This document shows positions 16,623 through 23,426 of a DNA stretch of 48,900 nt, piece by piece. Below the pieces are notes generated by a model. The model was given only the letters and a program-made list of their open reading frames with translations. It ran no database searches and was not told the DNA's origin. The stretch covers positions 1 to 48,900 of the forward strand of contig CALMFJ010000013.1 in assembly GCA_937862865.1 (NCBI GenBank), read 5' to 3'. The stretch comes from an uncultured Pseudomonadota bacterium. Lineage in GTDB: Bacteria > Desulfobacterota > Syntrophorhabdia > Syntrophorhabdales > Syntrophorhabdaceae. A program made the position numbers and the translations under genes. Positions within the stretch are counted from its first letter, which is position 1. Each line of letters opens with the position of its first letter.

Positions 16623-17357
16623 TCAAGCCCGCATATTCCTTTCGCCCATGCGCTTCAAGGCGCTTTCGATGCCTGCGCAATCGGGTGCGTCCATTGTCAG
16701 GACTGTCCGCCTTTTCCCGATATCGTCCGGATAGTGCGCATCGGAGAAGGTCACGAACGGTATACCCCGTTTCATTATAAAAGGGGCAAGCTCGCCGGCC
16801 CTCTCGATATTGCGGACCTCCAGGGCATCGAGGGCGATGCCCTCCGGGATAAAGCCCAGCTGGCTGATTATGCTGAACGTGGGGCTGTCTATATGCGATG
16901 CGATCGCAATGCCTCCATGCGCCTTTATCCAGGACGCCGCTTCCTCGACCGGGATGGCGGCCGAGTTGATCAGCAGCCGGTCCTCCATCCGGACGATGTT
17001 ATCCTCCGCGTCGACGACAACCTGGTCGCCCCAGAACTCCGCATCATTGGGAACGTCGGGCAAAAGGTCGTAGATCATCGACTGCATCTCGCGGGCCCGG
17101 CCATAATCATCGAAGACAGCGATAAGGTGGATCTCCTCCTGCGTCTGCAGCTCCATGCCGGCGAGGACGACGAGCCCCAGGCGCTCGCCAAGCTCCTTCA
17201 CATACGGCGTATTTTCGGTCATGTTGTGATCGGTCACCGCTATAATATCGAGCCTCGCTTCCCTTGCCTTCTCGACGATGACCCTTGGCGACATGTCAAG
17301 GCTCCCGCACGGCGACAGGATAGAATGTATATGCAGGTCACAGGCAAAATCACGCAA
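16623..17357 (-). CDS. PHP-domain metal-dependent phosphoesterase-like protein
   Basis: A 244-residue PHP protein. Metal-binding motifs are visible in order: DLHIHS near residue 8, VTDHN near 41, a Glu in GMELQ, IASHID, and SDAHYPDDIG. PHP proteins hydrolyse phosphoesters with two or three metal ions. The substrate of this operon-embedded type is unknown. Its start overlaps the end of the upstream DRTGG gene by 8 bases, so the two are likely translated together. A dedicated role in hydrogenase regulation or assembly is inferred only from context. Confidence 0.88.
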   Translation of the reverse strand: MRDFACDLHIHSILSPCGSLDMSPRVIVEKAREARLDIIAVTDHNMTENTPYVKELGERLGLVVLAGMELQTQEEIHLIAVFDDYGRAREMQSMIYDLLPDVPNDAEFWGDQVVVDAEDNIVRMEDRLLINSAAIPVEEAASWIKAHGGIAIASHIDSPTFSIISQLGFIPEGIALDALEVRNIERAGELAPFIMKRGIPFVTFSDAHYPDDIGKRRTVLTMDAPDCAGIESALKRMGERNMRA

Positions 17358-17700
17358 CCCCCCGTCCTCGCTTCATCTCGTTGTATGTCGATGCGGAAAG
17401 CTCGAACGCGGACTGCGCCCCTCTCAGCACCGCTATCCCTTCCTCTTTCGCCTTGTTCAGGAACGCCTCTTCGAGACCGAGGTTCCGCGGTATTATGATC
17501 GCCGAAACGTCCTTGAGCTTCGCGACACCGAGAATATTGACATGACGCTGTATCGTGATCCACACGGCATCATCCCCGATATTGGCAATAACGTCGGAAA
17601 GCAGGTCCGATGTGTACCCTGAACCCACCTGCCTGTCGAGATTGATATCTCCCGTAAGTATCTCGAGGCCGAGGGTCCCGGCGAGTTCTTTAACGGTCAT
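17350..17700 (-). CDS. DRTGG-domain protein (copy 1)
   Basis: A 116-residue stand-alone DRTGG-type domain, starting MTVKELAGTLGLEILTGD and containing SDLLSDVIANIGDDAVWITIQ, typical of the family. DRTGG domains occur next to CBS domains and in phosphotransacetylase-like proteins and are thought to be ligand-binding. No catalytic residues are evident. It overlaps the PHP gene. A more divergent second copy opens the operon at 19962. Confidence 0.85.
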   Translation of the reverse strand: MTVKELAGTLGLEILTGDINLDRQVGSGYTSDLLSDVIANIGDDAVWITIQRHVNILGVAKLKDVSAIIIPRNLGLEEAFLNKAKEEGIAVLRGAQSAFELSASTYNEMKRGRGVA

Positions 17701-17762
17701 CTTCTCCTCCCCCCTTTTTTATATTCTGGCATCACGTGTGCCCGGATCACATTTCCCGCCGT

Positions 17763-19124
17763 CTAATGCCCGTCTGAATTGGGCCCGTTCTTTTTCGACC
17801 CGTCACTCATCGACGGCGGGACGATGCGCGCAAGGTCAAGGATCTCTTCCGCGAGCGTCTTGACCTTTTCCCGGAGCTTGATGACGCAATCCGACTCGTA
17901 GGCTATGCCCCGGATGATGTCCTCGGCGAGCGCACGGCAGTTCGGCGACCCGCAGGCGCCGCAGTCGAGCCCCGGCAGTTCGTTCGTTATCTGATCGAGC
18001 CGCTCCATCTTCATAAGGGCACGCGAAACATCCTCATCGAGGGTCATGATCGCCCTTGGCTCGATGGGCTCCGTAGAGCGGAACCGGTCGTCCCGGCACA
18101 GCGCCGAAAGCTCTTCTTCCGTAAAATACCGCTCCCGGGAACCGAACCTCTTGATAAGGTCGCGAAGCCGTATCCTTCCCACGAACAGGTTCTGAATGTT
18201 CAAGGGGCCGCCGACGCACCCGCCGGTGCATGCCTGGAGCTCGACGAAATCGACGTCCTTCAGCTCGCCCCTCTCTATCTCCTCGAGAAGGCTGATGACG
18301 TTGTGGATCCCGCTGACCGCGAGCGTCGTCGAGACTGCGATATTGTGCGATTCCCCGGTGACATAGCCCCATGCCATGCCCAGTCTCGTGGCGCGCTGGA
18401 GATTCTCGGTCGCCCCGCTCAGGTTCCTGTCCCCAAGGTGCTTTATAATGTCCTTATATATAAGGTTGACCCCTATGACACCGTCGACTGCAGAGGTTTT
18501 CGTTGTCATCGGGTTTCTCATCTCGGTGACCTTGGCCGGGCAGGGAGATATGAAGAACGCCCCTATTTCCTCGTACGGGATGCCGATCCTGCGTGCCGCA
18601 TCTTCCTTCGCGAGCCGTGCGGCAACTTCCATGGGCGTCAGGAATGGCGCGACCTGCTCGAGAAGTTCCGGGTATTTTATCTGCATGAGGCGCAGCACCG
18701 CCGGGCATGCCGAAGAGAATATGGGCCGTTTGCCCTTGTAATGCGCCAGGTACTCATGGACGGCATGGCCAACGATCTCCGCGGCAAGCGCAACCTCGAA
18801 CACCTCGTCAAACCCTATCCCGGCAAACGCGGCGAGCACGTCCTCGATATTGACCTGCTCCTTGAACTGGCCGAAAAAGGAGGGGGCCGGGAGCGCTATG
18901 TTGTAGTAGTAGTCCGACAGCTTCTCGAGCGTGTCCGTCACGGCCACTTTTGCGTGGTTGGGACATTCCCGGATGCATTCGCCGCAATCGATGCAGCGCT
19001 CCTGAACGATCAGCGCCTTGCCGTCACGCACCCGGATCGCCTCGACCGGGCAGCGCTTGATGCAGTTTGTACAACCCTTGCATTTTTCCTTATCAAGGGT
19101 GACGGAGTGAAAATACTGTTTCAT
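17763..19124 (-). CDS. Sensor-type [FeFe]-hydrogenase-like protein (no PAS domain)
   Basis: A 453-residue protein. Two [4Fe-4S] ferredoxin motifs (CKGCTNCIKRC, CIDCGECIREC) precede a divergent H-cluster domain with SSACPAVL, SPCPAKVTE and LQACTGGCVGGP. A CGACGSPNC cluster motif follows near residue 400. In the first H-motif the Cys that relays protons in catalytic enzymes is Ala, as reported for putative sensory hydrogenases. It overlaps the RsbW-like ATPase gene by ATGA. An H2- or redox-sensing role coupled to that ATPase is inferred. It could instead be a low-activity enzyme. Confidence 0.88.
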   Translation of the reverse strand: MKQYFHSVTLDKEKCKGCTNCIKRCPVEAIRVRDGKALIVQERCIDCGECIRECPNHAKVAVTDTLEKLSDYYYNIALPAPSFFGQFKEQVNIEDVLAAFAGIGFDEVFEVALAAEIVGHAVHEYLAHYKGKRPIFSSACPAVLRLMQIKYPELLEQVAPFLTPMEVAARLAKEDAARRIGIPYEEIGAFFISPCPAKVTEMRNPMTTKTSAVDGVIGVNLIYKDIIKHLGDRNLSGATENLQRATRLGMAWGYVTGESHNIAVSTTLAVSGIHNVISLLEEIERGELKDVDFVELQACTGGCVGGPLNIQNLFVGRIRLRDLIKRFGSRERYFTEEELSALCRDDRFRSTEPIEPRAIMTLDEDVSRALMKMERLDQITNELPGLDCGACGSPNCRALAEDIIRGIAYESDCVIKLREKVKTLAEEILDLARIVPPSMSDGSKKNGPNSDGH

Positions 19125-19591
19125 GTATCCTCAACGGCCTTCTTCTCGTTCCTGAAAAAGACCTTTGCCTCGAGGTTTGTGCCGACGCCCACTTTCGATT
19201 CTATGGACAGGCCATCGGAACATTGCTTTATGTTCGAGAGCCCCATGCCGGCCCCGAAACCCATTTCCCGGATCTCGTAGGTCGCCGTCGAATAGCCTTC
19301 CTTCATCGCAAGGTCGATATCTTCTATGCCCGCCCCGATATCCTGTGTCAGGATCGTTATCGCATCAGGATCGACGTGGACGATAAGCCGTCCCGAGGTA
19401 GCATGAATGGCGACATTCATTGCCGCCTCGTATATGATGATCGCGATCCGCTTGATAACGTCCTGTTTGAGCCCGAGTTGCTGAAGCGTCTTCTTAACAC
19501 GGGAGGCACACTCCCCGGCAATAAAAAAGTCTTTTTCACCAATCTCAAATTCAAGCGTGATCTTCGGTGTATACGTTAAACTATCGACCAT
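19121..19591 (-). CDS. RsbW/SpoIIAB-like ATP-binding regulator
   Basis: A 156-residue GHKL ATPase of the anti-sigma-factor type. IYEAAMNVAIHA is the N-box, TQDIGAGIEDI the G1 box and GFGAGMGLSNI the G2 box. Anti-sigma kinases of this group work by partner switching with STAS proteins and PP2C phosphatases. No STAS protein is encoded here, but a PP2C-like gene lies in the neighbouring operon (29517). It overlaps the sensor hydrogenase start by ATGA, so the two are probably made together. Confidence 0.87.
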   Translation of the reverse strand: MVDSLTYTPKITLEFEIGEKDFFIAGECASRVKKTLQQLGLKQDVIKRIAIIIYEAAMNVAIHATSGRLIVHVDPDAITILTQDIGAGIEDIDLAMKEGYSTATYEIREMGFGAGMGLSNIKQCSDGLSIESKVGVGTNLEAKVFFRNEKKAVEDT

Positions 19592-19611
19592 GGGCTAGGT
19601 CCCCTGACCGG

Positions 19612-19962
19612 CTAATGTTTCTCCCCCCGCACCCCGTTCTCATAAAGCCTGCCGCAGCAATCAAATGTGAGGAGCGGCGTGGTGAGAAGAGGTATCTTAT
19701 TCTGTTCCCCGCTGGCGATGACCGACGGGTCCGGCCTCCGGCCCCCGACAAAAAGGATGGATTTCGCATCCATTACCTGTGCTGTATGAATGACATGGGC
19801 ATTCGTCAGAGAGGTGATCAGAAGGGAGTGGGGCTTGAGGTACAGCAGCATCTCACTGATGAGATCACAGGCAAAACAGATCCGTACCTCGCGCTGGAGG
19901 CACTCGTCGTCCCCGCAAAGTATGTTTGCTTCGAGAAGCGTCTGGACTTCCTTCAACGTCAT
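19612..19962 (-). CDS. DRTGG-like protein (copy 2), first gene of the hydrogenase operon
   Basis: A 116-residue protein of the same length and general pattern as the DRTGG protein at 17350, starting MTLKEVQTLLEANILCGDD and containing CDLISEMLLYLKPHSLLITS. It is much more divergent and has several cysteines. It is the first gene downstream of the operon promoter and is preceded by a leader of about 130 bases. GAGG lies 8 bases before the ATG. Function unknown; ligand binding is likely. Confidence 0.8.
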   Translation of the reverse strand: MTLKEVQTLLEANILCGDDECLQREVRICFACDLISEMLLYLKPHSLLITSLTNAHVIHTAQVMDAKSILFVGGRRPDPSVIASGEQNKIPLLTTPLLTFDCCGRLYENGVRGEKH

Positions 19963-20097
19963 GAAGAAACCTCACGTGGGTGCGGTCACACTATGGCTGT
20001 ATTGCGGTCCCATTCCTGAAATGATCCCAACTGACTACAACCATTGACAAACAGGTTTACTACTTGAAATCTTTTCTCGGTTAAGTGTTGTGTGTTC

Positions 20098-20126
20098 AGT
20101 ATAATAAATTTTTGACCCGAAGTCAA
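20098..20126 (-). promoter_or_regulatory. Sigma-70 promoter of the 13-gene hydrogenase operon
   Basis: On the minus strand TTGACT (20126-20121) and TATACT (20103-20098) are exactly 17 bases apart. All 13 downstream genes have gaps under 65 bases or overlaps, so this is probably the main promoter. Confidence 0.65.
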
Positions 20127-20128
20127 AA
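20110..20128. promoter_or_regulatory. TTTTGAC-N5-GTCAAAA palindrome over the hydrogenase promoter
   Basis: Perfect 7-bp arms span the -35 box and spacer of the promoter, a repressor-type position. The core TTGAC...GTCAA matches the palindrome at 5967-5980, but with a 5-base instead of a 4-base centre. It could alternatively act as a weak terminator for the regulator gene. Confidence 0.5.
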
Positions 20129-20163
20129 GGACACTGCAGAAAATTGCCATGAAATACTATACA

Positions 20164-21720
20164 TTAATTGCTGCTCCGGGCCCGCGCCTTCCTGCCGAAT
20201 GGTATTCCCAGTTTCCGCATACGATGGCGCAGCGTCCCGGGATTCATTCCCAGGATATCCGCGGCACCCCCCTGTCCCTCTATCTTGCCCCCGGCGGTCT
20301 CGAGAACACGGCGGATATGGTCCGCTTCGACATCCCTGAGCGCCACCACGGACAGGTCCGCACCCAAGACCGGTGCGGCTATCCCCCGTCCCGATTTCGA
20401 AACACCCAGGAGGCCGTCGAACTTCAACGGTTTCCCGTCCGACAGGATGAGGGCCCTCTCCACGGCATTTTCGACCTCCCTGACATTCCCCGGCCAGTCG
20501 TACATCATAAGCGCGTCGATTGCCCCGGGAGCGAGGACGGGAACGGTGTGCCGGACCATTTCACGGCTCTTTTTACGGATGAAATGCTGGACAAGCGCCG
20601 GTATGTCGTTTTTTCGGGTCCTTAAGGGCGGTACATCGATGGGGAAAACCTTGATACGAAAATACAGGTCACCCCGGAAATCACCCTGTTCGACCATTTT
20701 TTCAAGGTTCCTGTTCGTTGCGGAGATGATCCGGATATCGACCTTGACGGGCTCGGTCCCGCCCACCCGCTCGATCTCTTTTTCCTGGAGCACGCGCAAG
20801 AGCCTTACCTGGGCATGGGGAGGCAGCTCGCTGATCTCATCGAGGAATATGGTGCCGCCGTGGGCACGTTCGAAGCGCCCCCTCTTGCGGGCGAGCGCAC
20901 CGGTGAAAGCCCCTTTTTCGTGGCCGAAGAGCTCGCTGTCGATCAGCGATTCCGGTATCGCCCCGCAGTTGACCTTGACGAACGGCCCGTTGTACCGCGG
21001 GGACAGGTTGTGTATCGCGTTCGCGATGACCTCTTTCCCTGTTCCCGTCTCGCCGATAAGGAGAACGGGGCTCGACAGGGGGGCGACCTTGCGGACGTCT
21101 TCCATAACGTCTTTCAAACCAAAGTCCGCACCAACGATCTCGACACTGTTCTTGCGAAGCTCGTCGCGCAGGTAGCGGTTGTCATCCGCCAGCATGTCCT
21201 TGAGGTCGATCACCTCGCGAAGCCGGCGGCTGTTGGCAAGAGCGATCGCGGCCGGTTCATTGACGAGCGACCACAGCCGCACATGGTCTTCGTTATACCG
21301 GCCGGTGCCGGCCGATCTGACGCCGAGCGCCCCGATGTACTTCCCGTCGATGATGAGCCTGCCGAGCATCATCGAGCAAAGCCCCCACCCGACATTCCTC
21401 GCTATCCTGCCCAGTATCGGGTCGTCAAACACATTATCAGCCACCCGGACACGGGGGTGCCGGTACGCTTCTTCTATCTCCTGCCGGAGCTCCGGGGGAA
21501 GATGGGTCTTGTCCGTACGGGTAAGGCCCCCGGAGGCATTCGCCGTTGTCACGACATCTATCGTTCCCAGCGCAGGGTCATAGGTAATGAGGTCGAGGTC
21601 GTCGGCCGGCATGATGGTACTGACATACAGGAAACACTGCCAGAGGGCCTTCTCCAAATCAAGGGTCCCGCAGATCCTTAACGTAAGTTCTCGAAAGAAT
21701 TCGTTTTCGTCGGCTATCAT
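20164..21720 (-). CDS. Sigma-54-dependent activator with GAF-like sensor domain (FhlA/NtrC family)
   Basis: A 518-residue enhancer-binding protein. Residues 1-165 look like a GAF-type sensor. The AAA+ domain follows with GETGTGKE (Walker A), the sigma-54 contact loop GAFTGA, GGTIFLDEI (Walker B) and RIISATNRNLE. A Fis-type helix-turn-helix is at the C-terminus (LGMNPGTLRHRMRKLGI). The frame extends to 21780, but AGGAG lies 5 bases before the ATG at 21720, so that start is chosen. It lies upstream of the hydrogenase operon in the same direction and is divergent from a gene with a -24/-12 promoter, its likely target. Confidence 0.93.
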   Translation of the reverse strand: MIADENEFFRELTLRICGTLDLEKALWQCFLYVSTIMPADDLDLITYDPALGTIDVVTTANASGGLTRTDKTHLPPELRQEIEEAYRHPRVRVADNVFDDPILGRIARNVGWGLCSMMLGRLIIDGKYIGALGVRSAGTGRYNEDHVRLWSLVNEPAAIALANSRRLREVIDLKDMLADDNRYLRDELRKNSVEIVGADFGLKDVMEDVRKVAPLSSPVLLIGETGTGKEVIANAIHNLSPRYNGPFVKVNCGAIPESLIDSELFGHEKGAFTGALARKRGRFERAHGGTIFLDEISELPPHAQVRLLRVLQEKEIERVGGTEPVKVDIRIISATNRNLEKMVEQGDFRGDLYFRIKVFPIDVPPLRTRKNDIPALVQHFIRKKSREMVRHTVPVLAPGAIDALMMYDWPGNVREVENAVERALILSDGKPLKFDGLLGVSKSGRGIAAPVLGADLSVVALRDVEADHIRRVLETAGGKIEGQGGAADILGMNPGTLRHRMRKLGIPFGRKARARSSN

Positions 21721-21744
21721 CAGGTCTCCTGCCACGAATGTGTG

Positions 21745-21762
21745 ACTATCGTATGCGATAGT
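21745..21762. promoter_or_regulatory. Inverted repeat ACTATCG-N4-CGATAGT at the activator promoter
   Basis: Perfect 7-bp arms overlap the -10 box of the activator's own candidate promoter, a position suited to autoregulation. Confidence 0.45.
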
Positions 21763-21788
21763 ATATGGTAAAACTGACAAATATGCCA
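21760..21788 (-). promoter_or_regulatory. Candidate promoter of the sigma-54 activator gene
   Basis: On the minus strand TGGCAT (21788-21783) and TATACT (21765-21760) are 17 bases apart. The -10 box is good and the -35 box weak. Confidence 0.4.
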
Positions 21789-21811
21789 GTAGTTTCCGTC
21801 ATATTTGTCAG
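21774..21811. promoter_or_regulatory. Candidate upstream activating sequence for the sigma-54 promoter
   Basis: Perfect 12-bp inverted repeat CTGACAAATATG / CATATTTGTCAG with a 14-base spacer. Its centre lies about 95 bases upstream of the start site expected from the -24/-12 element at 21862, a usual distance for NtrC-family enhancer sites. The left arm also overlaps the activator's own -35 region. Confidence 0.6.
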
Positions 21812-21861
21812 ACATTTTTTTATGTTTTTTCAACTATAGGAAAATACAGGATAAATTTTTC

Positions 21862-21877
21862 TGGCACGCAATGTGCT
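21862..21877 (+). promoter_or_regulatory. Sigma-54 (-24/-12) promoter
   Basis: TGGCACG, four bases, then GTGCT matches the TGGCACG-N4-TTGCT consensus with one mismatch. It lies directly upstream of the small gene at 21894 and downstream of a 12-bp inverted repeat beside a sigma-54 activator gene. Confidence 0.7.
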
Positions 21878-21893
21878 TAATGAAAACTAAGAA

Positions 21894-22208
21894 ATGATGG
21901 AATGGATAGAGATTATACGCTTAAGGACGCAACCTGATGTTGAAGCATCTGTTATAAGGTGGCTGAAAGATATGATCGGCAGCATGAACGGAACCCCCGG
22001 ACTTGATGAAGCAAAGATATACACTCATTCCGCAATCCCGGGCGACATAAGCCTCCACATCGTGTGGAACACGGTCCAGGAACTGTTCAACGAAAGCGAG
22101 GTCGGCCTGATGATAGCCGATACGTTAAGGAAATATGGCATTCTCGACCACACCGTCTGGCTCACGGAAGCCGTGAGCGGTAAAAATGGCGGGCAGGTGA
22201 CGGGATGA
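21894..22208 (+). CDS. Small protein of unknown function under a sigma-54 promoter
   Basis: A 104-residue soluble protein beginning MMEWIEIIRLRTQ and ending in a region with GILDHTVWLTEAVSG. No cysteines, signal peptide or membrane segment are seen. The N-terminal EIIRLRT and C-terminal DHSVW-like stretches recall small ferredoxin-like-fold proteins sometimes found near anaerobic metabolism genes, but I cannot name a family. The start at 21894 would leave a leader of only a few bases after the predicted sigma-54 start site and lacks a clear Shine-Dalgarno; a second Met follows at once. Its place beside the activator suggests it is the target gene. Confidence 0.72.
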   Translation: MMEWIEIIRLRTQPDVEASVIRWLKDMIGSMNGTPGLDEAKIYTHSAIPGDISLHIVWNTVQELFNESEVGLMIADTLRKYGILDHTVWLTEAVSGKNGGQVTG

Positions 22209-22230
22209 ATGCCTTTGAATATACGACACG

Positions 22231-22276
22231 GGGAAGGAAATGCGAAGGATATCAGAATCCCTCGCCTTTCCTTCCC
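22231..22276. terminator. Long hairpin after the small sigma-54 gene
   Basis: 15-bp arms (22231-22245 GGGAAGGAAATGCGA, 22262-22276 TCGCCTTTCCTTCCC) with one mismatch. No T run follows, so it may be a processing or 3'-end structure rather than a classic terminator. Confidence 0.45.
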
Positions 22277-22280
22277 AACC

Positions 22281-22498
22281 GTGAGTCGAGGGACGTGAAG
22301 GAATGCTCGATCTGACACTCAATGCTCTTATTCTCGTTCTCGTTTTCGCCGCTACCGCCGGAATATGCTCATCCCCCTCTCTTCAATCTGCCCGTACACG
22401 TTCACGCTCCTACTTCACCCCTCGCCTGCTGGCACACGATACCACCGTTGCCAGGGAAGGATCTCGAACCCGTCTTTCAGGTCATGTCCCCGACTCAC
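22281..22498. ncRNA. Candidate structured RNA closed by a 17-bp long-range stem
   Basis: Positions 22281-22298 and 22482-22498 are complementary over 17 pairs with one bulged A and one G-U pair if read as plus-strand RNA. They enclose about 180 bases that hold a further hairpin CTGGCA / TGCCAG (22429-22434 and 22449-22454). The stretch has no convincing gene. It could be a regulatory RNA, a 6S-like RNA or the remains of a small inverted-repeat element. I do not recognise the family, and the strand is uncertain. Confidence 0.35.
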
Positions 22499-22573
22499 AA
22501 AATTTACCATCCAAAAGCTCTCATGAGCTTTGACATACTGACACCATCACCCCCCCCTTATACGTTTTAACAA

Positions 22574-22600
22574 TTGCCCCCGGTCGCCTCCCGGGGGCAA
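22574..22600. terminator. GC-rich hairpin upstream of rex
   Basis: Perfect 10-bp stem TTGCCCCCGG / CCGGGGGCAA with a 7-base loop. No long T run follows on either strand. It may insulate the rex operon from upstream transcription. Confidence 0.45.
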
Positions 22601-22635
22601 CCCCCTTTCAAAGAAAGGCTAACGGCAAAAAAGTA

Positions 22636-22664
22636 TTGACTCTCCTTCCTTTATTCGATATATT
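22636..22664 (+). promoter_or_regulatory. Sigma-70 promoter of the rex-hydrogenase operon
   Basis: TTGACT (22636-22641) and TATATT (22659-22664) are exactly 17 bases apart, 55 bases upstream of the rex ATG. The -10 box lies inside an AT-rich palindromic region. Confidence 0.7.
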
Positions 22665-22702
22665 TTTATCGATATTAATTTATAGATATCGCATTATCGA
22701 AT
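22653..22702. promoter_or_regulatory. TCGATA-rich operator region of rex
   Basis: Perfect 8-bp inverted repeat ATTCGATA (22653-22660) and TATCGAAT (22695-22702), with TATCGATA (22667-22674) and GATATC (22685-22690) between. The cluster covers the -10 box and the expected start site. Autorepression by Rex is plausible, but the motif does not match the usual TTGTGA-type Rex site. Confidence 0.45.
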
Positions 22703-22718
22703 ACCATGGAGGCCTGAC

Positions 22719-23426
22719 ATGCCAAAGGTCGAAGCCCCGAAGGACCCGGTGATCAAAGCCATTCCCGAACCCACTCTGAGAAGGCTCCCGCTTTACTATC
22801 AATACCTGAAAAAGATCCGGGATGAGAAGAAAAGCGATTTCATATCGTGTACACAGATCGGCAACGCCCTCTCCATTCTTCCGATCCAGGTGCGCAAGGA
22901 CCTCGGCGTCACCGACGCGGTGGGCAAGCCGAAGCTCGGGTACTCCATCGACGAGCTCATCGCGATCATCGAGGATTTCCTTGGATGGAACAACACGAAG
23001 GACGCATACCTCGTCGGGGTCGGGCACCTGGGGACGGCCCTGCTCGGCTTTGAAAGGTTCAAGGAATACGGCCTCAACATAATAGCCGCGTTCGACATCG
23101 ACAGGGAAAAGGTCGGGAGCACGATCCACGGCGTGAAGGTCTTCCACATCGGAAAGCTCGACAACATGGTCAAGAGAATGGGCATCAAGATCGGGATCCT
23201 CACCGTCCCGTCGGCGCCCGCACAGGACCTGACGAACGAGATGGTGCACGCCGGCATAGAGGCCATCTGGAACTTTTCCCCGGTGAAGGTCGCGGTCCCG
23301 CCGGACATCATTGTCCAGCACGAGAACCTGGCGTCGTCCCTCGTTGTGCTTTCGAAGAAACTGACACTGGCAAGAACAACTCAATCGCAGGATGGGGTGA
23401 ATAATGGAAACGATAAGAAAATTTGA
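22719..23426 (+). CDS. rex: Redox-sensing transcriptional repressor Rex
   Basis: Rex senses the NADH/NAD+ ratio and represses fermentation and hydrogenase genes when NADH is low. The 235-residue protein has an N-terminal winged helix (RLPLYYQYLKKI, SCTQIGNAL, IQVRKDL) and a Rossmann domain with VGVGHLGTALLGFE near residue 92, followed by AFDIDREKVG. The C-terminal helix for domain swapping (NLASSLVVLSKKL) is present. AGG lies before the ATG. Its 3' end overlaps the next nuoE by 23 bases, so Rex heads and probably controls the NuoEF-HydA-sensor-phosphatase-ligase operon. Confidence 0.95.
   Translation: MPKVEAPKDPVIKAIPEPTLRRLPLYYQYLKKIRDEKKSDFISCTQIGNALSILPIQVRKDLGVTDAVGKPKLGYSIDELIAIIEDFLGWNNTKDAYLVGVGHLGTALLGFERFKEYGLNIIAAFDIDREKVGSTIHGVKVFHIGKLDNMVKRMGIKIGILTVPSAPAQDLTNEMVHAGIEAIWNFSPVKVAVPPDIIVQHENLASSLVVLSKKLTLARTTQSQDGVNNGNDKKI

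Larger units (their letters stand above)
22499..22718. other. Rest of the gene-free stretch upstream of rex
   Basis: With the features just before it, this completes a 510-base stretch (22209-22718) without a supported gene. It holds the hairpin AAAGCTC / GAGCTTT near 22514-22531, a C-rich run, the hairpin at 22574-22600 and the rex promoter and operator region. The short frames here show no codon bias or protein family. Confidence 0.6.

Noticed and set aside
22459-22472. GGTTCGAGATCC on the minus strand, like a tRNA T-loop
   Set aside because: The flanking bases do not form a T stem, and no acceptor or anticodon stem could be built.
22281-22498. Miniature inverted-repeat transposon
   Set aside because: The ends are inverted repeats, but no target-site duplication is seen and no second copy occurs in the window. 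Kept only as an alternative to a structured RNA.
22303-22570. Two short plus-strand open frames between the sigma-54 target and rex
   Set aside because: Low-complexity Ser/Pro/Arg-rich translations with no family resemblance, overlapping each other and the long-range stem.
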